Part shown: positions 34,073 through 34,475 of the stretch, piece after piece
How positions within the stretch are numbered: the first letter of the stretch is position 1
Layout of the letters: each line of letters starts with the position of its first letter
Source of the DNA: Paludibacteraceae bacterium
Lineage (GTDB): Bacteria > Bacteroidota > Bacteroidia > Bacteroidales > Paludibacteraceae
Direction: 5' to 3'
Assembly: GCA_016292775.1 (NCBI GenBank)
Contig: JAEDFN010000018.1
Coordinates: forward strand, 1-34,475
Length of the DNA stretch: 34,475 nt
Made by a program: the position numbers and the translations under genes
Notes under the pieces: generated by a model
The model's database searches: none
Told to the model about the DNA's origin: nothing
The model's input: only the letters and a program-made list of their open reading frames with translations

Positions 34073-34475
34073 TTACGGATACATAAGAGTAAGTAGCGAC
34101 AAACAAACAGTCGAAAACCAACGTTTTGAAATCAATAAATTTTGCGAAAACAACAACATAGTGATTAACGACTGGATAGAAGAAACTATCAGTGGAACAA
34201 GGAATTATACCAAGAGACAACTTGGCAATCTACTGAAGAAAGTCAACAAGGATGACATTATCATCTGTAGTGAGTTGTCGCGCCTTGGCAGGAATCTCTT
34301 TATGATTATGGAGATACTGAATATCTGTATGACAAAGGAATGCCGTGTCTGGACCATCAAAGACAATTACCGTCTGGGTGATGATATTCAGAGCAAAGTA
34401 CTTGCTTTTGCCTTTGGACTTTCAGCAGAGATAGAGCGCAACCTTATAAGCCAACGTACTAAAGAGGCATTGGCG
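34068..34475 (+). CDS. Serine site-specific recombinase, Mpi/invertase type (3' end outside window)
   Basis: 136 residues are seen before the window ends, covering the resolvase/invertase catalytic domain. MIYGYIRVSSDKQTVENQRF gives the nucleophile Ser9 in the RVS motif. SGTRNYTKRQ, then IICSELSRLGRN with the catalytic arginines, and the long E-helix beginning FAFGLSAEIERNLISQRTKEAL complete the domain. The C-terminal DNA-binding helix-turn-helix should lie just beyond the edge. The N-terminal sequence is that of the Bacteroides fragilis Mpi invertase group, which in that species inverts promoters of surface-polysaccharide loci. Whether this one is an invertase or a resolvase cannot be settled from the visible part. 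Repeats in its upstream region may be its binding sites. Confidence 0.9.
   Translation, partial: MIYGYIRVSSDKQTVENQRFEINKFCENNNIVINDWIEETISGTRNYTKRQLGNLLKKVNKDDIIICSELSRLGRNLFMIMEILNICMTKECRVWTIKDNYRLGDDIQSKVLAFAFGLSAEIERNLISQRTKEALA

Overview
The window looks like a chromosomal segment of a Bacteroidota bacterium, most likely of the order Bacteroidales. Supporting signs are an AT-rich genome, a SusC/SusD pair, Bacteroidales-type lipoproteins, two secreted proteins with apparent type IX secretion (T9SS) sorting tails, a Mpi-type serine recombinase, near absence of Shine-Dalgarno sites, and repeated promoters of the Bacteroidota form (-33 TTTG, about 19 bases, -7 TAnnTTTG). The T9SS cargo argues against Bacteroides itself and for a Porphyromonas/Paludibacter-like relative; this is an inference. 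No rRNA, tRNA, CRISPR array or insertion sequence was found.

Layout. 1-202 (-) is the 5' part of thiL. 307-4004 (+) is an S41 C-terminal processing protease, a THUMP-domain RNA methyltransferase and a NUDIX hydrolase, closed by a strong hairpin. 4060-8806 (-) reads, in transcription order, CYTH protein, redox-dead TlpA-like lipoprotein, queG, sodium:solute symporter, engB. 8954-18029 (-) is a nutrient-acquisition locus: susC, susD, a Big2 lipoprotein, a terminator, then a separately promoted M6 metalloprotease with a probable T9SS tail. 18429-27310 (-) is mostly housekeeping: der, a CstA-family carrier, a Pif1-HRDC helicase, a long charged-repeat protein, rsmI, a coiled-coil lipoprotein and a YjjG-like HAD phosphatase. 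27623-30253 (+) is a two-gene AT-rich accessory insert (beta-helix T9SS cargo plus lipoprotein). 30431-33785 (+) holds era, a two-gene 5'-nucleotidase with its domains in swapped order, rpsO and a YbjQ-family protein. 34068 to the end (+) is the first part of a Mpi-type serine recombinase, preceded by three repeats phased at exactly 33 bases.

How the genes may work together. The SusC/SusD/lipoprotein/M6 set has no carbohydrate enzyme and pairs a TonB-dependent importer with a secreted protease, so a protein- or peptide-foraging role is a reasonable inference. The GTPases EngB, Der and Era, the RNA methyltransferases and S15 form a dispersed translation and ribosome-assembly theme. The most unusual material lies at the right edge (recombinase and its repeats), in the insert between der and era, and in several degenerate or rearranged proteins: a thioredoxin fold without its cysteines, a fibronectin fold apparently split by an inserted domain, and a split and permuted nucleotidase.
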